Assembly: GCA_003640385.1 (NCBI GenBank)
Contig: RCAB01000247.1
Location: forward strand, 29,545-93,544
From: Setaria digitata
Lineage: Eukaryota; Nematoda; Chromadorea; Rhabditida; Setariidae
Length of the DNA: 64,000 nt
Direction: 5' to 3'
Below, one piece after another: positions 35,015 to 48,898 of the stretch; the first letter of the stretch is position 1, and every line of letters starts with the position of its first letter. The notes beneath the pieces were generated by a model, which saw nothing but the letters and a program-made list of their open reading frames with translations, ran no database searches and was not told the DNA's origin. Made by a program: the position numbers and the translations under genes.

Positions 35015-37630
35015 TTAACAGTCGTATTGCCTGAAGCTTAACTGAAAAGCTGCAGCAAATGCGATTATGGCAATAAATGCACCTGCTTTAATACCTGAAA
35101 TGAAAGATTTCGTAAGTTAGATCAATGAAATACTAATTCTGGAAAATGACCTTTTCCCCTTCTTCCTATTACTCTTACTCGACCTCTCTTTTGCATTACA
35201 CTGGCTCGAGACTAAAAGCAGCTGACAAGGATTAACCGAAAAGAGAGTGACAAAAGAAGAATTGTTGGGTGATGCATTATTTTCTGATATATAATAAGGT
35301 ATCTTCCTTGCTTCCCTGATTTCATGCTCAAATGATTTATATAACTGATAGATCGGTCGATACGTTCGTTAACGGTAACATTTTATAGATAGTAATTCCT
35401 TTCATCTTTGTTTAAAATCAAATTGCTTCCTCAGGTCTTCCCTTCTCAAGAATCAAAATTGATCTCGAGTATTGCTACAACACTACCGGAAATCAAATGA
35501 TGTGGAAAAGAATAACCGGATTTGCACCACAAGATGCGAAAAAGAGAGGTAACCGGATGTATGATAAGATGCGGAAGAAAGGACAACCGGATTTGCATCA
35601 CAGGATACCGAAAGGAGGGATGACCGGATGTGCATCACAAGGACGACCGATTAAATATTAAGTGATTTGATGAGGCTGGACTTGCTGCTTTTTACTATAT
35701 TTGTTAGGTTGATTTTAATTTAGTTCCAGAGATCATGGGCTAAAAAGTCCGGAGACTAGATTTGCTGTAAAAAAGTGCACAAATGTATGAGATTCTGAGA
35801 TGTACTAATTGAGAGGTGACATGAAAGTATTTAACTTAACGCACAACTGTCAACAGTAGTGTATGAATCCCGAGACTACAGCACTCACCAGAACCTGCCC
35901 GGATTCTGGACTCACACTCAGCAAGTAGGCAGATTCAGAAGAACACTTCGCGAACTTACGTGCTGATGAAGAGCTGAGGAAGAGAGCACGTGCTGTTGTA
36001 GTCGTGGTTGTGGTGGTGGTGGTGGTAGTTACTTCGGGAGTGCAGTTGTAAGCTCGACATCGCAAGAATTCCACATTACCCTGAAGTGTCACTGAAGATA
36101 AGACTGACAGTTTAACTTAGTCTAGTGAAGCGACTGCTTGGAGAGGGACAGAATCAGTACAGGAGGTGATGATTGATTTGTTTTGTTCCCAGTGAGAAAG
36201 GATTTTGAAGAACAATGCTTTAAAGGGCACTCAAACCGGTTAGCCAAGGACGTTGTCAGCCTAGCCATCTCCATTCGTTGGGCTTTAGACAATCATAAAC
36301 CATAAATTTCCTTCGAGAATCTTCACCATTTATGCCTACTGCTAGCTTCTGCTGACCATTGGCCACATTCCACATGGCAATATTGGAATGGAAATTTGAA
36401 GAGAAATTTCATAATTTTCGAAGTTTGACAGTGAGATAAATTTGAAGATGATTATCACTCATTTCATGAATAGCTCAGTTTAATGAAAGACTCAAATTCG
36501 GTCTGTCTGTCTGTCTGTCTGTGCGTGTGTATTTGTGTGTGACAGTTTCGTATTCGATTCAACATCGTGCATTCTTCCATAATTGATCATTTATTTATTA
36601 ATATAGAATTTATTCAAAATTGCCGTCAGTATCTCGAGGTCATCGAGTCTAACGACTTCTCGCCACTGCAGGACATTATTTAGGCACATGGAGGACAGCA
36701 AGGCCATGGATCATTTGTCTGATTGAGCCTAGCCAGATAGTGTCAACCCACACAACGACACGAAACTATGCGCTCATCCCTTGCCATTTAATATGACTAA
36801 TCAAATATTCGTTAATTACGTTGTTTAATCATAGAACTCAATTAATGGTATATAATTTTCTACACTTAATCACAAAGTTCAAGTAGATGAAAGAGAGCAA
36901 TGCGCTAGTTAATTCGCTATTGTTTGTCCCAGTAAGTTAGACTGATTGTTGTTTGCATCATAATATCGGTCTATTGTGACATGAAGTTATCACACGAACA
37001 CACAGTCAGCATTCAGTGATCCTCTTGAGCAAAAGATGATAGCTTAAAATTTCCAAAAATCCTTCTGCGGAAAAAGCAAAAAAGAAATTCGAATGGCAAG
37101 GTCAGACTTCTTGCACCTTGTGCTATATTATATATGCAAATGAGTGTCACAGTTAATAACAAAGGTGAGCGGAAGAGTGATGATGATAGATGACTAGCAC
37201 ATACCTCAGGAGTAAGTTGACATCCATTGGTAGGATCAGTTAATTGACATCGATCACCATTCAGTTTGTTCTTGGCACGATCTCGACAGCAGATGTCAAA
37301 TACCTGGAAGTGAAACTGTTAATTACTGATGAGTATTAACTGGTATTAATAGATTCTGAGATGTATCCTGAGAAACCTCAGTAGTGTAGTGACTGACGTA
37401 CTTCAGAGACCCCCTTTTGTACATGCACTACTGTAATGTTTATAATGAGGAGATATGTCTACCCTGCAAAAATTGTCCCCAGCTAATTGAGCCATCTCAT
37501 CACATGCTTGAAGATAATCTCGCGCAGTCGGATCATAATATTGGTGAGTAGCGGTGATAACGGGAATGATAAGGAGCATCAAGCCAAGCGGTAGTATTCG
37601 TATTGGTGCTGCTTCGCTTATTATCACCAT
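35015..37630 (-). CDS. small secreted or membrane-anchored Cys/Thr-rich protein, unknown
   Basis: Four exons in phase: 37630-37463, 37303-37205, 36080-35960, 35094-35015; 155 residues. I do not recognise the family. The N-terminus (MVIISEAAPIRILPLGLMLL and IIPVITA) is a convincing signal peptide. The mature part has a cysteine-rich region (ACDEMAQLAGDNFCRVFDICC, GDRCQLTDPTNGCQLTPE, LRCRAYNC), eight cysteines by my count before the tail. A run of 12 threonines encoded by a GTA/GTT/GTG-complement triplet repeat follows; such a tract could be heavily O-glycosylated. The last exon encodes a hydrophobic segment (IKAGAFIAIIAFAAAFQL) near the C-terminus, giving either a membrane anchor or a GPI signal. 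Start: ATG 17 bases after a gaaattccag acceptor. The layout resembles surface or secreted nematode proteins, but any function is unknown. Intron 2 is long (1.1 kb) and intron 3 carries a minisatellite. Confidence 0.65.
35485..35655. repeat. degenerate minisatellite, unit about 30-37 bp
   Basis: The core ACCGGA(T) recurs at 35485, 35515, 35552, 35586 and 35623, with a partial copy at 35646, giving spacings of 30, 37, 34, 37 and 23. Between cores the units share words such as TTTGCATCACAAGATGCG and GGAAAAGAG. It lies in the last intron of the Cys/Thr-rich gene. Confidence 0.8.
36500..36542. repeat. GTCT/GT microsatellite
   Basis: Five GTCT units (36501-36521) pass into GT-rich sequence. Within intron 2 of the Cys/Thr-rich gene. 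Confidence 0.7.
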
Positions 37631-40600
37631 CGTACCATCCAGGGAAAATCTGGAATTTCGCCATTTCAAAATGACTCCAATGAAGTGCAGTATCTTTTCC
37701 GGTAACTTTCTACTACAGTTATTACAGAATAGGAAATTCCTTTCGCAGAAAAACAGATCCGTTGCAAATTTTACAGGACATATCAGAGGGCTGTCCGAGA
37801 ATATTTTCGATCCAATACCAATGGATTATAAAATGTTGATTCGTGAATGACACGAACTGGATGACAAACACACTAGATAAACTGGATCATAGAAAATGCG
37901 AGAGCTATTCTGATTAAGGAAACTGAAATTTGACCAAACTAGCATTTATAAAAATAATAAGCAAATTTTTGGAAATGAAAAAAATTTGGAAAAGATTTGA
38001 AATACTTAGATAGTGATATGATGGAAAGTGGCAAAAATTAAGAGAAGATATTGCTTGTGAGTAAGGTACATCCTTTTATGGCTGCGCCGATCGGCTGCAT
38101 CATTTCGCATTTCCATAATTTATTGCTAGCCAAGCAAGGACATCCGACATCTGCGCCATGATGGATGATAGGTGAACTGCCTTGGATTCTGCTTCTGAAG
38201 CACCATTATCCACATTGACGCATACAAGAAGCCTTTTTGGAGGCGCATATGAATGCATCTCTGTGTCTCTTAAATTGAAGCAACTAATCTTACTAGTTGA
38301 TGAACTTCAGGCGCAGAATCTCTAGTGTGATGTGCGGACAGCAGAAACATGAAATCAGTGAACAGAAAAATGAATAGAGACAGAAGACTCTGCTCCTGAA
38401 CGACAATCGAGCATGAGACGGACTCTGCAACGTTTTGGCTTATTCTCGAAATGGACATTTGCTGGGGTCAGATCTTGCTAGACAGGTCAAGAGACGTCTG
38501 CGATGAAAGAAGTGCTTGAAAAGGATAAATATACGAGTAAACAGGTAAGTAAGTAAACAGACAAACAGTTGACCGTTAGACAACTGAACAACTTGTTCGA
38601 TAAATAAACTAGCAAAGGAAGACAAACAATTAAGTAAGCAGAGGAAAGCATATAAGTAAGTAGCCGTACGACAAATAAGTCAATAAGTGATGCAATGTGA
38701 ATTGCATGCTTTGAACTTTGACCTTGCAAGTCCTCGAGCAGCGTAGCAGTCAATCAAACGCCACTGCATCCTCATATTTTCAATCCTCTAATGGAGCGGA
38801 AAATTGGGGCGGTGTCGTCTGCGTGACATGAGCCACATGTCGCGGGACATGTCGCTCGAGAATTGTCACCCTGGTTACTACTGCTATAACTATAGTGTGA
38901 CAGATTCGATGCTGATAAATGATGGAAGCCTTTACTGCCAGAATAGGTAGCCTGCTAGTCCCTTATTCTAGGCCATACGCAGCGAAAGTTCCACTTCTGA
39001 GGGACACTGCTCTCCTCTAGTCCACTCACGATGGAAGCGATCATGAGGTGAGGACGGGAAACAAAGCAAAGATTTCAATTTTTCGCCACCGTCTGAAACG
39101 GAGAGATTGGCTGTACAGGAGAGTGATGAAGGGAAATGGTTCATGACGAACAATTCAATCGATTGACACACTAAACGAATAGTATCAGTGATTGATTTCC
39201 GTGCAAATTTTCTACAGATCGACTGATTTCATCTCCATGAAAACTGAAACAGAGCAGTGCTTAAGTGTCACCTGAAAAGGTCTCCAAGTTGGAAGAAACT
39301 AATTCTGACTTACAATGCCAAACTCCGCTGACAAATCTCATCACTCGCACTTTATTTTTCTAGAAATTTAATTTTTCATGAACCAATTAATGTTGATCTA
39401 TTTTTTTCGTTTAGTCCAAAAGGAACATTAGTCTTAGTTTCATCGAAGTATCAGGAGTTGATCAACGGTTCATCAATTTCAACTTTTTATAAAGTACTAG
39501 CAGTTACAGTGATCTAGTCGGAAGTAAAATCAGAATCTGTGCTAACATACTGTAGTGAATGTAGTTAAAATCCTCTTAGATATGTAGTAAAATAGAAAAG
39601 CACTGGATAGATTAAGCACAATCATTAATATCCGGATCACAGCAAAAAATGATATTTTAGTAGCAAAGTGAAGATTCTTTCATCGTTGAAGGTTTCTGAA
39701 ATTCCGGCTCAAGAAATTATTGCTAAAGGTTAAAGTTTTGAGAATTTGGCTTAACTCGACGTTTGATAAGCCGTCATGGAAACTTTATGGCAGCAGTCGT
39801 AACTTGATGATTGCCGAGACCTGTCTCAAAATATTTCCAGAATTAATGCAGACTGAAAAGAAAAAAAAAAAAAAAACTGAAATTACTCGGTCACAATCTC
39901 GTTTCTCACCAACAAAATCACTCAGTTTTCACTCTGCAAAATAATCTAAGGAGTTCGACCGAATCATAAAAGCGCTTTGCCCAGAAGTCCGTTGTTAATA
40001 GCGAGATAAATCCATGCGATGAAGAATGGAAAATCAAAAAAGACTAAAGATTTCGAAAATTTCCAACAGAATAGACGGGCACTTACTGACTGAAATAGAT
40101 ATGCCTAGAAGTTTGCTGTTACGGCAGTTATTAACAATTTCACAGGTTAGTTTCAGTGAAAAACTCGAAGCTATATGCTAGAGAGGATGAACCGGGCTGA
40201 AAAGTACGGAATCGATATGTGGTCATTGCAATGGAGCAAATCCGGAGCAGCTTAAATGGAACTGAACAGGAACAGCGAATCAAATCAAACCATCGATTTG
40301 CTAATAGTGGAAGGCAATATTTGTAGTGTGATGCAGCAGAGTAAAGAGGGCTGAAAGACTAACCGGAAAGCTGAGAAGTCCATCTAGCATATTATTATAT
40401 TATTCGGCACGGATCCATCCATCCTCATTCACACAGATCCTGTCATCCATCTGACCTACACTCGTACAGAAGGCAAATGGACGAACAGTGGTCGAGAAAG
40501 TGGATGCATTCTGAAGAAGAGCTAAAATTTTCCGAGAAGCACTGGAATTAACTTTGAACTAGATGAGAGCAGCATGGTGCTTTCAGAATCACAGAATCTC

Positions 40601-43600
40601 ATCGCTCAGCAAGTTGCTAGTCTTTTTTGCCATCAGAAGGACAGCAGTAAATGGATGATACTTCGTGGAATATAGTGTGTTTCGGAATAATGAAATGATC
40701 TCGAACACTTAATCATGATTCGAACGGAAGTACTAATGACTTGATGAAATATCCAACCAAAGCTTCTGCTATGATAGATACTGATTCTACTATGCTCCAG
40801 TGTGAAAAACCAGAAGGTGACTTGTATTACGCTTCTAAGAACAGCAGAAAAGGGAGAAACTGAGGGTTGGCCACCGTTAGCAGTCTGAACAACACTGATA
40901 TTAGGCCAAGCGGAAAGAAACAGAATGAGCCATTAAATGCCTCAGGACATTCCTCCTCCAAGGCTCCATCCACATCATCCGCGCATGCACATAGACACAG
41001 AAGTGCACACGCTACGAAGAGTAATCTCTGCTCCCTAGTTTTAATTTTTCAATAAAATTCAAGGAGAATTAGGCTGGAACAATATGACAGGAAGTGTAAG
41101 TGGCAATATCGAGAATAGTGCTGGTCACACTAGATGATGTCGTCTAGAAGGTGCCAAGAATTGAGAGACACATGACTGTTCGACGTTTGCAAAGGCGTAG
41201 AGTATTTCCCGTCCTCTCTCAAGCGATGTTTCAAATGGTGCCTGACCTTTCAACTCGAGCTAGTCGCAGAGAACTAATTGTTCAGCTTCAGTAGAATTAC
41301 TTCCCAAGCCAACATTTTCATTATCCTCTCCACAGATCACTAGCTTTCCCATTTTCTCCGACTGCAGATGGAAGCTCATTCCCGTTTGCGTGAGTCGAGA
41401 CATGCAATCAGCGTCTTAGTTAGAGAAGAGCAACCAGACTAGGACTAGGCTGAGCAGGAGGAACGTTGAACATGTCCCAGACCAAAATCAACGATGACAC
41501 CACCACAGTTTCAGATATTTGAATTTTCTTGCGCACTTCTTCAGAATACTAGCTGTTTTGCTTATATCACTTAATACGTCCGTTTATCATTGGTAATTAT
41601 CCTAATGTGAAAGAATATAAAAGCCACTATTAGGTTGAAAATGAAATTTCCAACTAAGGAATTATTTAGTTTAGTAATTATGGTAATTTATTCTGGTCCT
41701 ATTAACTGCTAAAAGTTTAGCATTGTCCATCTTGTGACTGAGAGACAAAGAGACAGTGACTTCGAAATGCTTCATGGAGAGTTCGATGGTTCTTCCGTAC
41801 AGTTCGATACATATCTAAGAAATGACTGAAAATATTTTATTGTTGTTCTAGCATGGTATTTAATTAAACTTACTGTCAAACTTCAGGAATTAATAGGAGC
41901 AAGATAAATTGATTCTGACTTCTAATGTCTCTAAGTGGCTAAATTGAATGAGTAACGAAGGAATATTAATAGCAATGACAAAAGAAAATTCATTCATTTC
42001 CAATTTACTCAAATGGTCAGTGCTCTCTCTAGCTATGAGCTAATTAAGAAAAGCCATCAGTCATTAAATATAGCCATATCATTAGCTGCTACCACGGTAA
42101 TCACAGCCATGAGCAGCCGTTTAATTACAGTGACACAATGTTACATTTTAAGCCATCAGATGACCGGTCCCTTTTAATGAGAAGTAGTCATTGGTCATTG
42201 GTCATTCAATCGATCATCGTATTCCTTCCAGTTTCCTTTATTCAACGAGAAGACCAGTGTGACAAACTTCTCTGTGAAGAAAATGAAAAGATGATCATTT
42301 GACCGTTCAGGAAGGCATTCAGGATGAATCTTTATTTCTTCCGGTTTTTTTTCACTTCTCTTTTTTTTACGAGAATTTTGCGGAAAATTGATTAATTAAC
42401 TGCTTGTAATTAACTACTCAATCCATCTTGCATGTCGCACTGATTAGTTACAATTAAATAAGAAACAATCTCAAAAATCTTATAAAATTTAAGGCTGTAG
42501 TGGTTGCTCAGGAACAAATCTAGCAACAGTTTTAAAAAAATGAATAAGCAGAAGAGTAGCGAGAGGTGATATTATCTGTAGTGAAAGAATGAATGGTGAT
42601 TGATTTATAAACGCAAGTGAAGTGATCGCAGAAATATATGAACTGAACTGATCATTGATAAGTTGTTCATAAAGTTGTGAAAAATATTGCTCTTGTAAAC
42701 CATAAGCTTCTAAGAGGGGAAATTCCAAGGAAGTACTGCAGATCAGTTCAAAACTAGGCAACACACACTGGCTAGGGAGATTTTATGCTGTGGTCGATAT
42801 GGACAACATCAATCAGTCATATTTGCCTTAAATGATGATTTAATTAAACTTGGCTTAGCTACATTTTTAAATGAAAGAAACGATGATCGTGAAGACGATG
42901 ATAATAATCTTAGTTATTTGACAGCAATAATGTCTACAATATTATAAGTTTAACACAGTCGTAGAAGTGTGTCGATGAATATTTTTGTGTTTCAAAGCAA
43001 ACGGTTTTACTTAAGCTTAACAATTATTAATTTGAAAATTTTTGAAGGCTTTTAGATGAGAGAGAGGATACAAATTTTACTCTTCCTCAAGCTTCAAATT
43101 ATGCAGTTCCCATCCTGAAATGTTCCCAATTTCAAGTTTTAATTGAATAGCAAAGTTACTAATCACAAGGAGGGCTGCGTTAGAAGGAACAGCTAACGAT
43201 CGCCGACCAATGATGTGTCTGTCCATCGAGCAGATAAAAATGCAATTATTTCATGGAAGCTTCTCCTTAGTTGAAGGTTTAATGATAAGATCTGAGAAAA
43301 TATCCAAATAAGAGCAGAGTAGCATTCCCAACTGAAATGCTCTAATAAATTGTAGGACTTGAACACGAAGTACCTATCGATATCATCAATTCCGGTATTT
43401 CGGAATCTTCATACTATATTCAGTCAAGACTGCAGCAAAAACGTAATCTCATCCCTATTACTAACTGAACTGTAGGCATTTCTATATGAATTGCTTGATG
43501 CAATTCTGAACATAAAAGTAGGAACTAGTTGAAATGAGCCAGAAAATAGCACCCCCATCAGACTTTATCTTTTTTAAGTACACTTCTCATGATCTAATGA

Positions 43601-44858
43601 GGATTAAATCAGTGGACGCGAATCTTAACCTAAGTACAGCTTTGACAAAACTGAATCCTTCCTTCGCTGACAAGCAGCCAATGGGACGGTTGTCTTTGAT
43701 CCACGCTTGGCTAGTTTTCGTATATTCAAATGAGTGCGAAAAAGATAAAACGGATAAAATTCCGTTGCAAATTTGAAAAAAAAAAAAGAACTGCCACAAA
43801 TCTATTTATTTCAGGTGTCATAGCTAAATTTCACCGACCACCAAGTCTCATTCTGGAATTAAAAAAAAAATCATAACAATTTCATCCTAAAATCTTTCCA
43901 CACTTCTGTAACAAAGCCTCGACAGGTATCTTTGAGCATCGCACATCTCACCTAGACCACCAGTGAAACAATCTGTTTGGCAACGGTAATATATTTAAAT
44001 CTAAAGAAAATGCAGCAGCAACTAAATTAAGGATGCTGAGCTAAGTTATATTTAATCCACAATATCAAAATGAAAAATAGAAAATCGTGCAATCCCCACT
44101 TCATCCAACATGCAATTACTCCTGAAAAAAATATCACTCGCTCCTCCTCATAATTTAGACTTTCCTTTTGATTAGCGGATTATTGTTAAGTTGCAGAATG
44201 GAAAACATCATCGACAATGTCGTCAAGTTCCATAATTTCATGTGATGATCTGCACAGGACATGAAAAAAAAAAAACGTTCTTCGCAGAATTGGGTACATT
44301 TTTCAAATGACATCCAACTTAATTCAACAGCAGTAATGACTGCATGCTTCCTTCATTCAGATAAACTATTATAGTCGGGAGATATAGTATTATAATTCCA
44401 CCATTATGGTCCGTACGACAGAACATTTAAAAACAAGCTAACACCGAATACTCATGCAATCAACGTCAACTGGAGAAATATCGAGAAAACTGAACATAAA
44501 AAGCAGAATTCACAAAAAAAAAGTATTTTGATAAAGTAATCTGTTCTGGAAAATGATCTACTCGAGATAGTTAACGTCACTACGCTTTAAATTATTTTGT
44601 GCTGATTTTCCTGCTTCGTATTTTAGTTAACGTTACAAACACAAAGACAAGCTTAAATAATTTTCGACATATAAATAAAGTTTATATTTTCCATGTCAAA
44701 CAACCAAGAAATCTTCAGCAGACTGATCATTCAGTTGATAAAGAAAGTGCAATAATGTATCGTGGGGAAGCGCTAACACTGGAACTTTGGAAACTATTTA
44801 AGAGTTAGAAATAGTGAAATAAAATTGAATGCGATAAAAAAAAAATCCTTTTACAAAC
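37631..44858. other. 7.2 kb without a supported gene
   Basis: Upstream flank of the Cys/Thr-rich gene and downstream flank of FANCD2. No phase-consistent exon chain on either strand. Weak items: a plus-strand Ser/His-rich frame (about 40882-41052) after a ttagcag acceptor, and a minus-strand hydrophobic frame (42764-42489). Degenerate AAGT/AAAC/CAGACA tetramer-like words cluster at 38520-38680. It is the longest gene-free part of the window. Confidence 0.4.
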
Positions 44859-47800
44859 TTAAAAAATTGGACTCTCATCATCCAGATCCATCTCTACATC
44901 ACTTTTTTCCTGAAAAGAAGCTTTTTTTAGTCTGGATTCAGAGACCCTGAAATGAAATTTTTGGAAAATATCGTGAAAAATAAGATTTTTAGGAAATATA
45001 AAAGATCACTATGAAACGAATATCTAATTATATAGTAAAATTAAATAAAAACTGTACTTCGGCAAGTTCTATATCATCAACTCCACTTTTGTAGATTACT
45101 GATCTTTGCTGTGAACCCTCAGCACTGGAATCTCCTTGCATCTCTATTTCTTTTAGTTCTTCGCCCTTAAAATTTATCAGTTGTTAAGTGCTGATTAAAA
45201 GACATTTTTTTTTTTTTTATCAAGAAAATTAAATATGTGCTGTTGTTTTTTAAACTGAGTATAATGAGTTCTTACTTCGGCTTAAAAATTAGTAACTATT
45301 AATGCGGGTTCAAAAACTAATAGTGTGGGACGGAGTGAAAAAACCTGCTGTATTCCTTATCCAAAAGTCAGGACACTCCAATACTTTATATTAAAATATA
45401 ATTGGTTTGAAAAAAAAAAAAAGATTTCAGCCATACAAAAGAAGGGAAAGGTACATCTAAATTTCTGCTCTTCAATAATCCAATTTGAAAAGCGCCATCG
45501 CAATTGACACCAATCATTAGTTGGTGAACTGCTCTTATAAATTGCTCCGATGTAGCCCTCAACTGAGGCAATAATTTGAGCAGTGATGAGCATTTAGTAC
45601 TCTGCAAAAGAACTATAAACTAATAAAGAATAAAGGGATGTTTTTACAACTCAAAAATACATGAGTTTGAGCTCAAATTATGGATATCGGTTATTGAATT
45701 CGAAGTGAAGATGGCAATTTGACAGTACCAATAAACAGATTCGTTCCAGTACAAGTGATCGTCAGAATTTATTATTAAGTTTCATTCAAGTTATCTGCTT
45801 AACAAACTTCATTGAAAGCATTATCTTAAGTAATAAAAGGAAACAAACCTTGGCATGGCTATTCATATTCTGTAATGAACGATTACCAATTTGTACTGTC
45901 TTCAAAATAGCATTTGCTCCAGCACCATATCTTGCAAATCTTCAAAATTTTGTGTATTACTGAATTGTTCACTACTAGGAACGTAATATCATTTGAATCC
46001 GCCGGTTCAATTCTTTTCGACAAGTGTTTGTGTACTGAAATTAAAACTGTATACCAACCTTGTTTCATCAGATAGCAGATACATGAAGGAACTTTTGACA
46101 ACGAAACTTTGCAGGAATATACGTCCTTCACGAGCAGCAGTTAACAGTACGCTGGCGTTTCGTAATTCCTTAATAATTCATTAGCAAAGAAACTGAAAAA
46201 TGTGCTCTGGAACAACCAGAGAAACTGCAGATACGTCAAACACCAAGCTTAACTGCATAAAAACTTACAATCACGAAATGAAGAGTGTAAAAAAAGTGGT
46301 AAAAAAAATTTATAAAATTTACTTGGAGACATAAGTAAATATTTTCACTGAAAAGTGGCCAGCACACGAAGCATAACATGATCGAAAATCTTGAAACCAA
46401 TTAAAACCCACAAGGATCTTTCATAAAATACTTCCAACACCTTCTGTCAATCGTCAAATTTAAACATTTTAGAAAACATGCCTTTACACGGATTAACAAT
46501 GTCAGCAGGCAGAAGCTACTAGCAGCAATCCTCCAAAGTGCAAAGCATTTATCCTGCTGCAGTTTACCATTTTCAACCGCTTGTAATGACAAAGTATTCT
46601 TCGTAGTTTCATTTAGCGAGCAGAACAAAAGTTTATAAATGGAGGGAAAGGTAGCTCTGAAACAATCAAACATATTACACTGAATTTTAGAGATTACCAT
46701 CAAGATCGTTTAAAAAAAATATCAGAAAAAAACGTGTATTTTAATGAATCTACAAATGAATAAAAAGTAATGCAATATTTGGTATCAGTCATTCAAACTA
46801 ACTCAAGCATCCAACGGAGACAGTCTTTCAAAAGTTCAATGTCTTAAAGTGACATACTTGCTGAAACATATAAAAGGAGATCCTCCATCTTCATTCAAAT
46901 CTTTGTCATAACACGGTTCCAAAGACGAGATCTTACTTCGTCGTCGCTCATCTTCTGGAACTAACTCAGATACTTTGTTTGCTAGAATCCACTGGATTGC
47001 AGAAAGTCGTTCAGTTTGTTCCCGAAATGAGATGTATAATCTATAAACATATCCTTTTGATTAGGAAAAACAAAACCTAGCACCGCTTAATCAATTAATC
47101 CTATGATACATCAAACAGATCAGTATAAAACGATAGATGACTAGACTTGTTATTAAAGCGAACCGAAAACAAGATCTCCTCACTTCCTGAAAACTCTAAA
47201 TCCTAAAGTTATTCAGTAACGTTTGGCATGTTAGTCAGATGGGATTTATCAGGGATTGGAAAGTGTCACTTTAACTCTGCAAATAAGAACATAAAACCAA
47301 CTGAATCACTCCATAGTTAGGCTTCAGTGATTGCGGTATTTCAGTATTGACTGTAAACACTAGTTTAATGCTACATAGAGTCATAACAATTTAGTAATAT
47401 AAAAGAAGTTATGACAACCTCAAAATGCTTGCAACAGCTTGATTAAGCGATGCACCCTTCATCGGCTTTCCTTCTATGTCAAACCACTCTTTTTTCAGGT
47501 ATGTAAGTGCCATTTTTGCTGAAAAAAAAAAAAAAAAAAAGTTGTCCACAAAACTTTCTTCCAGTATTCTGCTCCAACTGATGATTTTTAGTTTTTTTAT
47601 GATTAAAATCACAAAAAGGCTAAAAATAACCCAACAAATGAAGTTCGATCTAATTTTTAGAAATTGTGAAACCTTTCATTCGTCTTACTTAATTTCCAAG
47701 TACTCACCAATTCTGGATTTCTGCCGTGCATCAACAAAATCACATGATAATAGGTGAAGTAAGGAAACCGCACAATTTAATGTTGGGACCACTTCAACAA

Positions 47801-48863
47801 GACTTATAAAGTAACTGGAAACAACATCCTAGAAAACAGCTTTAGAAGTTGGCAAGTATATCGCAAAAACCTCGTAGCTTGCACGAAACAAGAATCAAAA
47901 TATGAAAGGAAACCTCCGTATCGTCTACTCCTTCCGTATCTTCAACAGCTCCGTCGTTAATCATCGCTCGTTCTAACTTTTCCATAAGCGATTTTCGACG
48001 TTCCATTTTTAAATGATGAGATCTCATTTCCTCCACTAAATCATCCTTAGCTGTTTTCACAAAATCTCTGCTGAAAGCAGTCATCTTCCTAATTTCTCAA
48101 TTTAAACAGTTTCCAGCAAGTTCTTGTATGAATAAAAGTGGTGTAATAATAAAGAGAAAATAAAAAGTCACAGAATGCTCATGTCTTTGTCTTTTCATGC
48201 TACTGAACAATACACAAACAATTAAACATTAAAAACTTACGATGAAAATATATTGTAAAACAGAACCAAAGAAGAATGCAGAAGTGTGCACATATCAGAG
48301 TGATAAGAGCGTTTAGTAGGATCGATTACTGTGGATGTGTCCAGAAGATTTTTGAAATAGTCTACTGCACCACGTAAAACTGTGAATAATGTTGGAACAA
48401 TGGACTGAATTGACGGCCAAATAACTTTTACATTGTCATCTTCCAAACATTTTTCATTTATAGCACTTTTATGAACGGTCTAAATTAAAGAATATGCAAC
48501 TATATAGTGTCAAAATACAAGTTATAAGCATAAGTTGAAAAAATTTATAAAGACAAAGCAACAACATTTGAGAATGCGATTCTTAAGCAGCAACATTCTC
48601 AATGTAGGTTAAAACTAAAGTGCAAACTGGAAGATGAATGACGAAGCATATGCAGTCAAAATAAAAACAAAAGCTGAAAAAAAAGTGGAAGTATAAGTTG
48701 ATATGATTTTCAGCTAAGTAAATTTTTCGGACTTCCAACCAATAAGCTCATATTTCGCGGAACAAATATTGCACTATTTCCTGACGCTATCACTTTAATC
48801 AAATAGAACTTGTCTCAGAAAGCAACGGTAAGAAACAGACTAAATGTGAGGAAGTTTGTTAAT

Positions 48864-48898
<35 letters not shown>

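Noticed and set aside
42489..42764. Hydrophobic 91-codon minus-strand frame
   Set aside because: Could mimic a membrane protein, but it has no clear start, no splice partners and a composition explained by AT-rich codons.
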